Source: Nocardia coubleae NBRC 108252
Lineage (GTDB): Bacteria > Actinomycetota > Actinomycetes > Mycobacteriales > Mycobacteriaceae
DNA: 64,000 bases
Assembly: GCF_001612805.1 (NCBI RefSeq)
Contig: NZ_BDBD01000008.1
Coordinates: 179,326 to 243,325 of the forward strand
Direction of reading: 5' to 3'
Positions within the stretch are counted from its first letter, which is position 1. Every line of letters starts with the position of its first letter. The notes beneath the pieces were generated by a model, which was given only the letters and a program-made list of their open reading frames with translations, was not told where the DNA came from and searched no databases. The position numbers and the translations under genes are program-made. Positions 10,582 to 19,120 of the stretch are shown here, one piece after another.

Positions 10582-11739
10582 TCAGGCGGGGGCGCGGTAT
10601 CTGGCCAGCAACCGTCGTTGTTTGACCGGCGCCACGTTCGCCAGGCTGAGATCACCGCCGTAATGGGCGGCCACCCGGGGGTCCATCACCGCACGCCACA
10701 GGGGTGGCACGGCCGCGAGCAGGATCATGGTCGCGTATCCGGCGGGCAGCTGCGGTGACTCACTGGTGCTGCGCAGGGTCTGGTAGCGGCGGCCGGGGTT
10801 GGCGTGGTGGTCGCTGTGGCGCTGCAGATGGAACAGGAAGATGTTGGTGACCAGGCGATCGGAGTTCCAGCTGTCACGCGGGGAGCAGCGTTCGTAGCGC
10901 CCGTTGGGCTTGCGCGCGCGCAGCAGTCCGTAGTGCTCGACGTAGTTGACGGTCTCGAGCAGCATCACCCCGATCACCGCCTGCAGGGCCAGCCAGGGCA
11001 CGATCGCGAGCCCGAAGATCAACACCAGCGAACCGAACAGCAGCACCGACATCGACCACGCCTGCAGGATCTGGTTGCCGGGGTTCCACCAGCCGAGACC
11101 CTTCCTGGCCAGGCGTGCGCGCTCCAGCTGGACGGCGGAGCGGAAGCCACCGATCACGCTGCGCGGCAAGAACTCCCACAGCGACTCACCCATGCGGGCA
11201 CTCGCCGGATCCTCGGGTGTCGCGACCCGCGCGTGATGGCCGCGGTTGTGTTCGACGAAGAAGTGGCCGTACCCCGACTGGGCGAGCGCGATCTTCGACA
11301 GCAATCTTTCAGCACGCTCCACCCGGTGACCCAATTCGTGGGCGGCGTTGATGCCGATGCCGCTGACGAAACCGACCGTGGTGGCCAGACCGAGCTTGTC
11401 GACGACATCGAGGTCGTTGCCCGCCCACATCGCGCAGGCCAGCAGCAGGCCGATGAGCTGGATGGGCAGGAACAGATAGGTGCACCAGCGGTAGTAGCGG
11501 TCGCGCGAGAGCGCCTCGTAATCCTCGTCGCGGGGGTTGTTGCCGTCCTCGCCGACGATCCAGTCCAGGACGGGAATCGCGATCAGCACGATGACGGGAC
11601 CGATCCACCAGAACGCTTCGGCGCCGGTGCGGTACACGAGCTGGGAGGGCAGCAGCGCGCACGCCGGCGCGATCAGCCCGAGAGCCCAGAGATACCGTTT
11701 GGGATCACGAAAACCCCCCGGTTTGCCAACCGTTTGCAC
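10582..11739 (-). CDS. alkB: Alkane 1-monooxygenase, stand-alone copy
   Basis: A 385-residue integral-membrane non-haem di-iron hydroxylase that converts medium-chain n-alkanes to 1-alkanols using rubredoxin electrons. The histidine boxes are HELGH (134-138), EHNRGHH (163-169) and QRHSDHH (306-312), plus the AlkB signature NYVEHYG (265-271). Several hydrophobic helices precede box 1. The start is GTG with GGAG about 5 nt upstream. It has no rubredoxin of its own and lies downstream of the tetR that ends the second alkB cluster, so it probably shares those rubredoxins. Its sequence clearly differs from the paralogue at 12868-14100 (for example HELGHRVE against HELGHKKVE), so the duplication is not recent. 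Confidence 0.93.
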   Translation of the reverse strand: MQTVGKPGGFRDPKRYLWALGLIAPACALLPSQLVYRTGAEAFWWIGPVIVLIAIPVLDWIVGEDGNNPRDEDYEALSRDRYYRWCTYLFLPIQLIGLLLACAMWAGNDLDVVDKLGLATTVGFVSGIGINAAHELGHRVERAERLLSKIALAQSGYGHFFVEHNRGHHARVATPEDPASARMGESLWEFLPRSVIGGFRSAVQLERARLARKGLGWWNPGNQILQAWSMSVLLFGSLVLIFGLAIVPWLALQAVIGVMLLETVNYVEHYGLLRARKPNGRYERCSPRDSWNSDRLVTNIFLFHLQRHSDHHANPGRRYQTLRSTSESPQLPAGYATMILLAAVPPLWRAVMDPRVAAHYGGDLSLANVAPVKQRRLLARYRAPA

Positions 11740-11828
11740 ACCCGCTCCGCTACAAAAAGACCAACTGCCGACGGATGTGAATACTGACAGACCATGGGCA
11801 CGTTACACAGCGGCCGCTCCTCAAACGT

Positions 11829-11879
11829 GGTGATGGTTACATCACCGCGAATAAGAGCTGATCACCCCTTATAGTGATC
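11829..11879. promoter_or_regulatory. Two dyad elements upstream of the stand-alone alkB
   Basis: In the 153-nt gap between alkB and tetR there are two inverted repeats: GGTGATG-4 nt-CATCACC (11829-11846) and GATCAC-8 nt-GTGATC (11860-11879). Both contain GTGAT/ATCAC half-sites. They could be operators for alkB (reading leftward) or a rho-independent end for tetR; no T-tract is present. Operator use is inference. Confidence 0.4.
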
Positions 11880-11892
11880 CGTCCCACTCCGT

Positions 11893-12522
11893 CTAGGGGC
11901 GAATACCGCGTGCCTGAACAATCGCCTCCACATAGGGACTCAGCAACGCCGCCATCTCAGCGGGTGCATCGCGTTCGGGGACCGGCGGATTGGGGATGTA
12001 ACTCAGCGCGATGCGCACCAGCGCGTGCGCGAGGACATCGGCCTCGGTGTCGGTGGCGTTCACCCAGCTGTGCTGGAAGACGTCGGCCAGCCGCGCGGTG
12101 GCGTGTTCGAGCAGGGGGCCCGCGTCGAGGGTGATGAGCCGCAGCAGATCGGGCTTCATCTCCCCGGCGAGCAGCGATCGGACCAGCGGGTCGGCCGCGG
12201 CGGCGAAGAAGAAGCCGGTCATGCCGTCGCGGATGGCCTCGTGCGCGTCGCCGACGTGCCGGTGGATCGCGTCGCGCACCTGGTCGACGAGGGAGTCGGC
12301 CAGGCGAAGCGCGTAGGACTGGGAAAGGCCCGCGCGCGACCCGAACTCGTTGTAGAGCGTCTGCCTGCTCACCCCGGCCCTGGCGGCCACGTCACCGAGG
12401 GTGATCTTGGACCAGTCCCGTTCGGTGAGCAGCTCGCGCATGGAGTCCAGGACCGAGGTGCGCAGTAGTTCGCGCGCGGCCTCCTGGTACGGCGGACGCG
12501 CACCCTGGCGCGTCGCGCTCAC
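11893..12522 (-). CDS. TetR-family regulator of the alk cluster (AlkU-type)
   Basis: A 209-residue TetR protein. The helix-turn-helix is near residues 30-60 ([25 protein letters not shown]). The C-terminal ligand domain ([31 protein letters not shown]) matches regulators found last in alkB-rubA-rubB-tetR operons of Rhodococcus and Mycobacterium (Rv3249c). Its GTG start overlaps the rubB stop by 4 nt (GTGA), so it is translated with the pathway genes. It most likely represses alkB and responds to a pathway lipid; the operator could be the palindrome at 14126-14137. An in-frame extension upstream runs over rubB and is not used. Confidence 0.88.
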   Translation of the reverse strand: MSATRQGARPPYQEAARELLRTSVLDSMRELLTERDWSKITLGDVAARAGVSRQTLYNEFGSRAGLSQSYALRLADSLVDQVRDAIHRHVGDAHEAIRDGMTGFFFAAAADPLVRSLLAGEMKPDLLRLITLDAGPLLEHATARLADVFQHSWVNATDTEADVLAHALVRIALSYIPNPPVPERDAPAEMAALLSPYVEAIVQARGIRP

Positions 12523-12701
12523 GAACGTTCGATCTCGACCATGAAGAAATCGGATTTGCGGGCACCGCAGTCCGGGCAGGTCCAGTCGTCGGGGATGTCG
12601 TCCCAGCGGGTGCCGGGGGCGATGCCGTCGTCGGGCCAGCCCTGCGCTTCGTCGTATTCGAATCCGCACTGAGCGCACTGGTAGAGCTTGTATTCGGTCA
12701 T
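12519..12701 (-). CDS. rubB: Rubredoxin (AlkG2-type)
   Basis: A 60-residue iron-sulfur electron carrier for alkane hydroxylase. Two CxxC knuckles bind one iron: CAQCGFEYD and [11 protein letters not shown]. The [19 protein letters not shown] stretch is typical of alkane-type rubredoxins that can pass electrons to AlkB. The ATG at 12701 has GTAGGAG 8 nt upstream. Its start overlaps the rubA stop (ATGA) and its stop overlaps the tetR start. Confidence 0.94.
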   Translation of the reverse strand: MTEYKLYQCAQCGFEYDEAQGWPDDGIAPGTRWDDIPDDWTCPDCGARKSDFFMVEIERS

Positions 12702-12871
12702 CGCGCTACTCCTACCGCCTCGAAATCGATCTTCTCCCGCACTCCGCAGTCCGGACAGCACCAGTCGTCCGGCACCGCCGACCACGGGGTACCCGCCGGA
12801 AAACCTTCGCGCGGAGCGCCTTCGGCTTCGTCGTAGACATAATCACAGACGGGGCATTTGTACGCACTCAC
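12698..12871 (-). CDS. rubA: Rubredoxin (AlkG1-type)
   Basis: A 57-residue rubredoxin read from GTG at 12871. Knuckles are [11 protein letters not shown] and [10 protein letters not shown]; between them is [18 protein letters not shown]. An extra Cys precedes the second knuckle. It differs clearly from rubB and corresponds to the first rubredoxin of actinobacterial alk operons (Rv3251c); in relatives AlkG1-type proteins often cannot replace AlkG2 in alkane hydroxylation. The start overlaps the alkB stop by 4 nt (GTGA) and the stop overlaps the rubB start, giving an unbroken coupled run. Confidence 0.93.
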   Translation of the reverse strand: MSAYKCPVCDYVYDEAEGAPREGFPAGTPWSAVPDDWCCPDCGVREKIDFEAVGVAR

Positions 12872-14100
12872 GGCGCCTCCGTTCCATACTTCGCCAGCAC
12901 CTGCTCGCGGCGCTTGGGCTCGATATTGGCCAAGGTGACATCACCGCCGTAGTGCGCGAGCAACCGCTTGTCCATCACCTTGCGCCAGATCGGCGGGAAG
13001 TAGCTCAGCAGGATCATGCTGGCGTAACCGCTCGGCAGGTTCGGCGCGCCGTCCCAGCTGCGCAGCGTCTGGTAGCGACGGGTCGGGTAGGCGTGATGGT
13101 CGCTGTGGCGCTGCAGGTGGTAGAGGAAGATGTTGGTGACCAGGTGGTCGCTGTTCCAGCTGTGTTCGGGGGCGGGCCGCTCGTAGCGCCCGCTCGGCGT
13201 CTTCTGCCGGACCAGGCCGTAGTGCTCGAGGTAGTTCACCGACTCGAGCAGGCTGAATCCGATCACCGCCTGCAGGATCAGGTACGGCAGCACCTCGATA
13301 CCGAACGCCAGGATCAGCCCGAGCCACAGCACCACCGACATCGCCCAGGCGTTGAGCACGTCGTTGCGCAATGTCCACGGACCCTTGTCCAGGCGGGCGA
13401 GCCGTTCCTTCTCGAGGTGCCAGGCCGAGCGCAGGCTGCCCCAGACGGTGCGCGGCCAGAAGGCCCAGAAGGTCTCGCCGAGACGCGAACTCGCCGGGTC
13501 CTCGGGGGTGGCGACCCGCACGTGGTGACCACGGTTGTGCTCGATGTAGAAGTGCCCGTAGAACGACTGGGCCAGCGCGATACGCGAGAGCCAGCGCTCC
13601 AATTCGACCTTCTTGTGGCCCAGTTCGTGCGCGGTGTTGATCCCGATGCCGCCGATCATGCCGACGCTGATCGCGATGCCGATCTTGTCGACCACGTTGG
13701 CGCCGCCGGGGAAGCCGAGCCAGTGCAGGTTGTCGGCGGTGATGATGTAGCAGGCGAAGATCAGCGAGGCGTACTGGAACGGCAGGTACAGGTAGGTCAG
13801 GTAGCGGTAGTACTTGTCGTTCTCCAGCTGTTCCATGACCTCGTCGGGCGGGTTGTCGCCGTCGGGACCGAACAACAGGTCGGCCAGCGGGATCACGATG
13901 TAGATCAGGATCGGGCCGAGCCAGAACGGCACTTCGGCCAGGCGGTGCCAGCCGAGCTGGTTGATTCCCCAGATCATAGGGATCGCGATCGTGAACAGTC
14001 CGGTGGGGGCGAACAGGCCCCATAGCCAGAGATATCGCTTGGAATCGCGCCATTGCGGTGGCGCTGCCGTCCGTTCGGACGGGTTGGCGTCGGTGGACAT
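12868..14100 (-). CDS. alkB: Alkane 1-monooxygenase, operon copy
   Basis: A 410-residue membrane di-iron alkane hydroxylase. Histidine boxes are HELGHKK (from 158), EHNRGHH (about 187-193) and [11 protein letters not shown], with NYLEHYGL between. It converts n-alkanes to primary alcohols at the membrane. It leads the alkB-rubA-rubB-tetR operon, each pair overlapping by 4 nt. The ATG at 14100 has GGAG about 7 nt upstream; an in-frame ATG at 14112 is possible. The upstream region contains palindromes likely to be regulatory. A second, divergent alkB sits beyond the tetR gene. Confidence 0.95.
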   Translation of the reverse strand: MSTDANPSERTAAPPQWRDSKRYLWLWGLFAPTGLFTIAIPMIWGINQLGWHRLAEVPFWLGPILIYIVIPLADLLFGPDGDNPPDEVMEQLENDKYYRYLTYLYLPFQYASLIFACYIITADNLHWLGFPGGANVVDKIGIAISVGMIGGIGINTAHELGHKKVELERWLSRIALAQSFYGHFYIEHNRGHHVRVATPEDPASSRLGETFWAFWPRTVWGSLRSAWHLEKERLARLDKGPWTLRNDVLNAWAMSVVLWLGLILAFGIEVLPYLILQAVIGFSLLESVNYLEHYGLVRQKTPSGRYERPAPEHSWNSDHLVTNIFLYHLQRHSDHHAYPTRRYQTLRSWDGAPNLPSGYASMILLSYFPPIWRKVMDKRLLAHYGGDVTLANIEPKRREQVLAKYGTEAP

Positions 14101-14119
14101 CGTTGTCTCCATCCTGAGG

Positions 14120-14141
14120 CACATCTCACACGTGTGATGTG
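14120..14141 (-). promoter_or_regulatory. Palindromic candidate operator of the alkB operon
   Basis: TCACACGTGTGA (14126-14137) is a perfect 12-bp palindrome. CACAT and ATGTG flank it at 14120-14124 and 14137-14141, giving a nested dyad. It lies 20-41 nt upstream of the alkB start, where a TetR repressor could block transcription or the leader. Binding by the operon's own TetR is inference. Confidence 0.5.
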
Positions 14142-14190
14142 CGTAACTCTCTGTCACAGACGATAGGCCGCTCCTCCGGTCGGTGTCTAG

Positions 14191-14200
14191 ACAAATTTGT
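14191..14200. promoter_or_regulatory. AT-rich palindrome in alkB upstream region
   Basis: ACAAATTTGT is a perfect 10-bp palindrome in an unusually AT-rich patch (14188-14218), and AATTTGT is repeated directly after it. It could be a promoter element or a second regulator site for alkB. Confidence 0.35.
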
Positions 14201-14233
14201 GAATTTGTAAAGTGGATAACGGGGAGATAACGG

Positions 14234-14267
14234 AAAAGGCGGCCACATCCGTTCGGATGCGGCCGCC
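14234..14267 (-). terminator. Rho-independent terminator of the NUDIX gene
   Basis: Hairpin GGCGGCCACATCC-4 nt-GGATGCGGCCGCC (13-bp arms, one mismatch). On the minus strand it is followed by TTTT (14234-14237), making a classical terminator about 20 nt beyond the NUDIX stop. Confidence 0.82.
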
Positions 14268-14289
14268 ACGATCGCCGGTCAGCGAGGGG

Positions 14290-14811
14290 TCAGGCTTTCA
14301 GCGCCACGTCGGCGCCAGGTGGTAGCCCGTCGACCGGCCACCACCGCAGATCGGTGGATTCGGCGCTGCGCACCGGGACCGCACCGGGCGGGGCGATGAC
14401 CTCGAACAACAGGTCCAGATGACGCGTCGGCACACCGAGCGAACAGGTGATCGGATGCGCCTGCGCACCGTAGAGACCGGGCATCAGCGACAGGTCGGGG
14501 ATACCGGATTCCTCGACGGCCTCGCGCAAGGCGGCGTCGGCGACGGTGTCGTCGCCGGGCTCGCAATGGCCGCCGAGCTGGATCCAGCGGCCCACGCGCG
14601 GGTGCAGGGTGAGGAGCACCTCGCGACGGTCATGCGACAGCACGATCGCCGAAGCGGTGATGTGGCCGGGCGCGTGCTCGCGCAGACAGCCGCGCGGTGC
14701 CGACCCGAGAAACGCCAGCATCGCTTCGCGCAGTGAGGAATCCGCGTCGGTGGGTGGTTTCCAGGAGTTGAGCAGTTCGGTCGCGGAGGCGTGCAGCGAT
14801 TCGGCGCTCAT
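14290..14811 (-). CDS. NUDIX hydrolase
   Basis: A 173-residue protein with the NUDIX box from Gly81 to Ile104 (GHCEPGDDTV...LREAVEESGI), which binds the divalent metal and cleaves nucleoside-diphosphate-linked substrates. The substrate cannot be told from sequence. The ATG at 14811 was chosen because GGAG lies about 9 nt upstream and the fold begins there; upstream in-frame sequence is low-complexity Arg/Pro and lies between genes. It follows fbiB on the same strand after 172 nt. A terminator closes the unit. Confidence 0.85.
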   Translation of the reverse strand: MSAESLHASATELLNSWKPPTDADSSLREAMLAFLGSAPRGCLREHAPGHITASAIVLSHDRREVLLTLHPRVGRWIQLGGHCEPGDDTVADAALREAVEESGIPDLSLMPGLYGAQAHPITCSLGVPTRHLDLLFEVIAPPGAVPVRSAESTDLRWWPVDGLPPGADVALKA

Positions 14812-14983
14812 GACGGCGTCTCCGCACCGAGACGCACCGGGCGCCGCGCCGTCACCGGCCTGCTCACGGCCGGGCGGGCGACAGCGCGCCGACCGTAGCT
14901 GCGTGCCGCCCCCGAACGGCTCACAGTTCGACCCGATACGGGTCGGCGTCGCCGACCGTGGCCGCACGCCGTCGCTGTGCGGT

Positions 14984-16330
14984 TCACAGTTCGACCAGAC
15001 CGGGGCCGGGATCGCCGACCGTGCGCGGCTCGGGCGTCTCCAGCGGATTCCCGATAGCGATGGCGCCCAACGGATTCCAGTCGTCCGCGAGACCGAGGAC
15101 CTCGCGGGTCACCTCCGGTGCGAAGATCGTCGAGCCGATCCAGCAGCTGCCGAGTCCGTCGGCGGCCAGCGCCACGAGCAGACCCTGCACGGCGGCACCG
15201 ACGGCGACGGTGAACATCGTCTGCTCGGCCGCCTGACGACGCGCGTCCGGGTAGTCGTGCGCACCGTCGGGCACGCAGAACGGGATCACCACCTCCGGCG
15301 CGTCGGCCAGGATCTGCCCCCGCGCGACGCGACGTTCGATCCGCTCCGGGTCGAGGCCGTCGGCCGCGAGATCGGCACGCCACTTGTCGGCCATGGCGGC
15401 GAGCAGCCGGGCACGCACGTCGCGATCGCGCAGCCAGACGAAGCGCACCGGCCGGGTGTGGTGCGGAGCCGGGGCGGTGAGACCGGCGGCGACGGCGGCC
15501 CTGAGCCGTTCCGGGTCGACCGGCTCGTCGCTGAACGCGCGCACCGAACGGCGAAGGGGCACAGCCTGTTTACGGCCGAGCTCGATCGCTTCGGCGGTGC
15601 CGAGCCAGAACAGGTCGTCCACCCCGCCGCGCAGCAGCGACGCCGCGGTGGAGCCGTCGTCCACGGTCGGCAGACCACGAACCACCGCGATCGGCACCGC
15701 GCCGAGCTTGCCCTTCACCAGGTCGGCGGCGGCGGCCAGTTCGTCGGCGACGGCCACCTGGGTGACCTGCAGTTCGTTGCCCTGTCCGTCGACCGCGCCC
15801 GCGTAGTCGTGCAGCACGCGCAGGCCGGCCGCGCCGATGGCCGCGTCGATCTGGCCGTTGCGCCAGGCGCGGCCCATCGTGTCGGTGACGACCACGGCCA
15901 CGTCGACGCCGAGCCGCTGGGCGACAGCCGCGCGCAGCGCTTTGGCGCTGGCGTCGGGATCCACCGGGAGCAGCACCAATTCGCCCTCGGCCACATTGGA
16001 GCCGTCGACACCGGAGGCGGCCTGCACGATGCCGAGCCGGTTCTCGGTGATGAGGGTGCGGCCTTTGCGCGCGAGCACCCGCACCGCCTCGGCGTCGACG
16101 AGTTCGCGGCGGGCAGCGTCGCGTTCCTCGGGGTCGGTCGGGGCGGCGACGATGCGGCCCTCGGCCTTGGAGACGATCTTGCTCGTCACCACGAGGATGT
16201 CGCCGTCGGCGAGCCAGGGCGCCTGTGCCACAAGGTGTTCGGCGATGTCGTCGCCGGGCCGGAACTCCGGCAGACCGGTGACCGGCAGGATCCGCAGTTC
16301 GCCCGCCGCGTGGTCGGTCGGCGTGCTCAC
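14984..16330 (-). CDS. fbiB: Coenzyme F420 gamma-glutamyl ligase / dehydro-F420 reductase (FbiB)
   Basis: A 448-residue two-domain protein. The N-terminal half (about 1-245) is the CofE-type GTP-dependent ligase that adds gamma-linked glutamates to F420-0 ([37 protein letters not shown]). The C-terminal half (about 250-448) is an FMN-binding nitroreductase-fold domain ([24 protein letters not shown]), which in mycobacteria reduces dehydro-F420-0. The fused form is typical of actinobacteria. The GTG start at 16330 overlaps the fbiA stop by 4 nt (GTGA), so the two are co-translated. Confidence 0.95.
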   Translation of the reverse strand: MSTPTDHAAGELRILPVTGLPEFRPGDDIAEHLVAQAPWLADGDILVVTSKIVSKAEGRIVAAPTDPEERDAARRELVDAEAVRVLARKGRTLITENRLGIVQAASGVDGSNVAEGELVLLPVDPDASAKALRAAVAQRLGVDVAVVVTDTMGRAWRNGQIDAAIGAAGLRVLHDYAGAVDGQGNELQVTQVAVADELAAAADLVKGKLGAVPIAVVRGLPTVDDGSTAASLLRGGVDDLFWLGTAEAIELGRKQAVPLRRSVRAFSDEPVDPERLRAAVAAGLTAPAPHHTRPVRFVWLRDRDVRARLLAAMADKWRADLAADGLDPERIERRVARGQILADAPEVVIPFCVPDGAHDYPDARRQAAEQTMFTVAVGAAVQGLLVALAADGLGSCWIGSTIFAPEVTREVLGLADDWNPLGAIAIGNPLETPEPRTVGDPGPGLVEL

Positions 16331-17313
16331 GCCTTCACCCCCGCCAGTTCGAGTGCGGCACGGGCCATTTCGGCCGTCGCCTCGGGATCGGACATCAGCA
16401 GCGGCACGCTGCGCACCTCCACACCGGGCACCTCGGCGGTGTCGGTGGAGTGGACGAGCCAGCCGTCGAGGATGCCGGTGGCCGAGCGGGCGCCGTAATG
16501 CCTGCCGACTCCTTCGGCCGTCGAATCCACCCCGATCACCTTCAGGCACTCATCGGCCATGCCGCGCAACGGCTTTCCGTCGATCACCGGAGACAGGCCG
16601 ACGACCTTGGCTTCGGTGGTGCGCAACGCGCCGCGGATACCGGGCACGGCGAGGATCGATCCGATGCTCACGACGGGGTTCGAGGGGGCGAGCAACACGG
16701 CGTCAGCCGAGGCTATGATATCGGTCACATTTGGTGCGGGAGAGGCTTGTTCGGCGCCGATCGAGGCAAATCCGTGTGTCGGAAGCGCCGCGCGGTACCG
16801 CACCCACCATTCCTGGAAGTGGATCGCGCGACGTTCGCCAGCATTGTCGGGATCGCTGACCACCACGTGTGTTTCGCAGCGGTCGTCGGTAGCCGGAATG
16901 AGTTTCACACCCGGCTGCCACCGATTGCACAGCGCTTCGGTGACCGCGGACAGCGGAAATCCGGCGCGCAACATCTCGGTGCGAATGAGGTGAGTGGCGA
17001 TATCGCGATCGCCGAGCCCGAACCAATCGGGCTTGGCGTTGTATTTCGCCAGTTCCTCCTTGGCGTGCCAGGTCTCGTTCGCGTGGCCCCAGCCACGTTC
17101 GGGATCGATGCCACCACCGAGGGTGTACATGCAGGTGTCGAGGTCGGGACAGATGCGGAGGCCGTGCATCCAGACGTCGTCACCGACGTTGACGATGGCC
17201 GAGATATCAGCGTCGGGCAGCAGCTGCCTGATGCCGAGGAGGAACCGTGCACCCCCGACACCACCGACGAGAACGGCGATCTTGGGCTCGCGCACCGCGT
17301 GTTGTGCAGTCAC
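16327..17313 (-). CDS. fbiA: 2-phospho-L-lactate/PEP transferase for F420 (FbiA/CofD)
   Basis: A 328-residue CofD-family enzyme that joins an activated phosphoenolpyruvyl or phospholactyl guanosine donor to the deazaflavin Fo, making (dehydro-)F420-0. The N-terminal glycine-rich motif is [11 protein letters not shown], followed by NVGDD and [13 protein letters not shown]. Later motifs are [11 protein letters not shown] and [17 protein letters not shown]. The GTG at 17313 is chosen because TAGGCT lies 8 nt upstream with no Shine-Dalgarno sequence, a leaderless arrangement; GTG 17295 is the alternative. Divergent from whiB2 across about 350 nt. Confidence 0.95.
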   Translation of the reverse strand: MTAQHAVREPKIAVLVGGVGGARFLLGIRQLLPDADISAIVNVGDDVWMHGLRICPDLDTCMYTLGGGIDPERGWGHANETWHAKEELAKYNAKPDWFGLGDRDIATHLIRTEMLRAGFPLSAVTEALCNRWQPGVKLIPATDDRCETHVVVSDPDNAGERRAIHFQEWWVRYRAALPTHGFASIGAEQASPAPNVTDIIASADAVLLAPSNPVVSIGSILAVPGIRGALRTTEAKVVGLSPVIDGKPLRGMADECLKVIGVDSTAEGVGRHYGARSATGILDGWLVHSTDTAEVPGVEVRSVPLLMSDPEATAEMARAALELAGVKA

Positions 17314-17321
17314 AGGGACAC

Positions 17322-17327
17322 AGCCTA
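17322..17327 (-). promoter_or_regulatory. Leaderless -10 box of fbiA-fbiB
   Basis: TAGGCT on the minus strand, 8 nt before the fbiA GTG, with no Shine-Dalgarno sequence. Confidence 0.55.
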
Positions 17328-17451
17328 AGTGGTGCCGGTTGCCGGGTTGTTTCCCCGTGCTGAAGAACAAAGTTGCTGGTCATTTGCCACGGCACATAAC
17401 AAGATCAACACGAAAGGCGGGTCCGGAGTGTAACGGAAGGGTGACGGCGGG

Positions 17452-17481
17452 TTGACCACCGGCAAGTGCGGCGTGTCTAAT
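17452..17481 (+). promoter_or_regulatory. Candidate whiB2 promoter
   Basis: TTGACC (17452-17457), then 18 nt, then TCTAAT (17476-17481). It lies about 185 nt upstream of whiB2, implying a long leader. An ATG follows the -10 by 7 nt (17489) and opens a 51-codon frame that ends at 17644, 22 nt before whiB2. Third-position GC in that frame is about 64 percent by my hand count, lower than expected for real genes here, so its coding status is doubtful. Confidence 0.4.
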
Positions 17482-17666
17482 CACAGACATGTCATTCCGG
17501 TCACCGCGAGAAGACATAGCGCGGGGGCGTTTGCGAGAGGGTGCCGGCGCGCCGGAAGGCAGGCTCGGGGAAGCCCGCGAGACTACGTCGCGGTGTTGGG
17601 CCGTCGGGGTTCTAGTTGATCCGACGGAAATCATTCTGCGCTAACACATAGTGAGGAGGCGGAACG

Positions 17667-18044
17667 ATGACCGAAAACCTGGTCTCGCCGACCGATTCCA
17701 CAGCAGGCGCAGCTCACGCTGTCTGCGCTGAAACGAGCTGGCCGGAACCGGACGCGGCAAGCGAAGTCGCGGCCCCCCGGCTGAGTCTGGTCGTCACGGG
17801 CTTCGACGAAATGTTCGAGTCGATCGAAGAGCAGTGGCAGGAACGTGCCCTCTGCGCTCAGACCGACCCCGAGGCGTTCTTCCCGGAGAAGGGCGGCTCG
17901 ACCCGTGAGGCCAAGCGCATCTGCTTGGGCTGTGAAGTGCGTGACCAGTGCCTGGAATACGCGCTGGCGCATGACGAACGTTTCGGCATCTGGGGCGGTC
18001 TCTCGGAACGAGAGCGTCGCAGGCTGAAGCGCGGAATCGGATAA
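17667..18044 (+). CDS. whiB2: WhiB-family [4Fe-4S] transcription factor, WhiB2/WhmD type
   Basis: A 125-residue Wbl protein. Four Cys ligands of the iron-sulfur cluster are C63, C86, C89 and C95 (ALC, CLGC, QC), followed by the GIWGG turn (107-111) and a basic C-terminus RERRRLKRG for sigma/DNA contact. The roughly 50-residue N-terminal extension and the position next to fbiA identify the WhiB2/WhmD branch (Rv3260c), which in mycobacteria controls septation and division. The start has AGGAGG at 17654-17659, 7 nt before the ATG. The long leader suggests post-transcriptional control. Confidence 0.93.
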   Translation: MTENLVSPTDSTAGAAHAVCAETSWPEPDAASEVAAPRLSLVVTGFDEMFESIEEQWQERALCAQTDPEAFFPEKGGSTREAKRICLGCEVRDQCLEYALAHDERFGIWGGLSERERRRLKRGIG

Positions 18045-18158
18045 GTGACTGTTCGAAAGTAGACTCTCCAGGCCTGGCCCGGAGCCACGCAGGCGCAGTA
18101 CGTCGGTGTCTCCGGGCGAACGCCCGTTTACCGGTCAGGCGAGAGAGGCGAAGTACCC

Positions 18159-18641
18159 ATGGCACGTTCCCGGCGACATCTTCCGGCGCCGACCGCTCGT
18201 TCGGTGACCCGCCGCGGTCGCGGTGTCCGTGGCCCCATGCTCCCCCCTACGGTGCCCGCCTGGCGCACGCGCGGGCAGAAATTCGACCGGCTGGTGCTCG
18301 AGGCCTTCGCACCGCTGGACACCCGCTGGCACGACCGGCTCACCAAACTCGACATCGCCGTCGACGATGTGCCGAAAATCCGTCCGCTGCATCCTGATTC
18401 GGTCACCTGGCCGGACGAGGTCGTCGCCGACGGGCCGGTCCCGCTTTCCCGGCTCATCCCCGCAGGCGTCGACCGTCACGGTGCCGCCACCCGCGCGCGG
18501 GTGGTGCTCTTCCGCAAGCCGCTCGAGCTGCGCGCCGCCGATCCCGACGATCTCGTCGAGCTGTTGCGCGAGGTGCTGGTGCAGCAGATCGCGACCTACT
18601 TGGGTGTCGATCCCGACCTGATCGACCCCGAACCGGAGTAG
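18159..18641 (+). CDS. Zincin-like metallopeptidase family protein with degenerate HExxH (Rv3259-like)
   Basis: A 160-residue conserved protein. The N-terminal 45 residues are basic. The rest matches the small zincin-like family: FDRLVLEAFAPLDTRW, PLSRLIPAG, ARVVLFRKPLELRA and ELLREVLVQQIATYLGVDPDLID. Relatives carry an HExxH zinc motif where this protein has QQIAT (about residues 144-148), so zinc binding and peptidase activity are not expected. It lies between whiB2 and the DUF3499 gene, as Rv3259 does in M. tuberculosis. Molecular role unknown. Confidence 0.75.
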   Translation: MARSRRHLPAPTARSVTRRGRGVRGPMLPPTVPAWRTRGQKFDRLVLEAFAPLDTRWHDRLTKLDIAVDDVPKIRPLHPDSVTWPDEVVADGPVPLSRLIPAGVDRHGAATRARVVLFRKPLELRAADPDDLVELLREVLVQQIATYLGVDPDLIDPEPE

Positions 18642-18704
18642 CGGCGCGCGAGAACGACGCCCTCGTCACCGCGTGTCCGTATCCACTTTTGTGGGCGGGA
18701 GGGT

Positions 18705-18710
18705 TAATCT
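18705..18710 (+). promoter_or_regulatory. Leaderless -10 box of the DUF3499 gene
   Basis: TAATCT, 7 nt before GTG 18718, with no Shine-Dalgarno sequence. Confidence 0.5.
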
Positions 18711-18717
18711 CGACGTC

Positions 18718-19101
18718 GTGATCCCTATGCGTCGTTGCTGCCGACCCGGCTGCAAGAACCCGGCTGTAGCGACGCTGACGTATGTGTACTCCGACTCGAC
18801 CGCCGTCGTCGGACCCCTGGCCACCGTCGCCGAACCGCATTCCTGGGATCTGTGCGAAACCCACGCCTGCCGCATCACCGCCCCGAAGGGCTGGGAACTG
18901 GTGCGCCACGAGGGCGGCTTCTCCTCCAGCACCCCCGACGACGACGATCTGACCGCCCTGGCCGAAGCCGTTCGCGAAGCAGGCCTACGCCGCCGCCCCG
19001 CCGAACCTGACCAGCCCGGCTACCGCGACACCGCCACCCCGGCCCCCCGCCAAGCCCGCACCGGCCGCCGCGGCCACCTACGAGTCCTCCCCGACCCATA
19101 A
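18718..19101 (+). CDS. DUF3499 family protein (Rv3258c-like)
   Basis: A 127-residue conserved actinobacterial protein of unknown function. The N-terminal zinc-ribbon-like part has RRCCRPGCKNPAVATLTYVYSDSTAVVGPL and then DLCETHA, giving Cys/His ligands typical of a small metal-binding fold. The C-terminal 45 residues are Pro/Arg-rich and probably disordered. GTG 18718 fits a leaderless start; ATG 18727 is the alternative. The neighbourhood (whiB2, Rv3259-like, manB) is conserved. Its stop codon coincides with the start of similarity to the dispersed intergenic repeat. Confidence 0.82.
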   Translation: MIPMRRCCRPGCKNPAVATLTYVYSDSTAVVGPLATVAEPHSWDLCETHACRITAPKGWELVRHEGGFSSSTPDDDDLTALAEAVREAGLRRRPAEPDQPGYRDTATPAPRQARTGRRGHLRVLPDP

Positions 19102-19120
19102 GCTCACCCGCCGCTGTCCC

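Noticed and set aside
14191..14220. Replication or partition origin in the AT-rich patch upstream of alkB
   Set aside because: The patch is only about 30 nt, with no DnaA-box cluster or parS sequence noticed.
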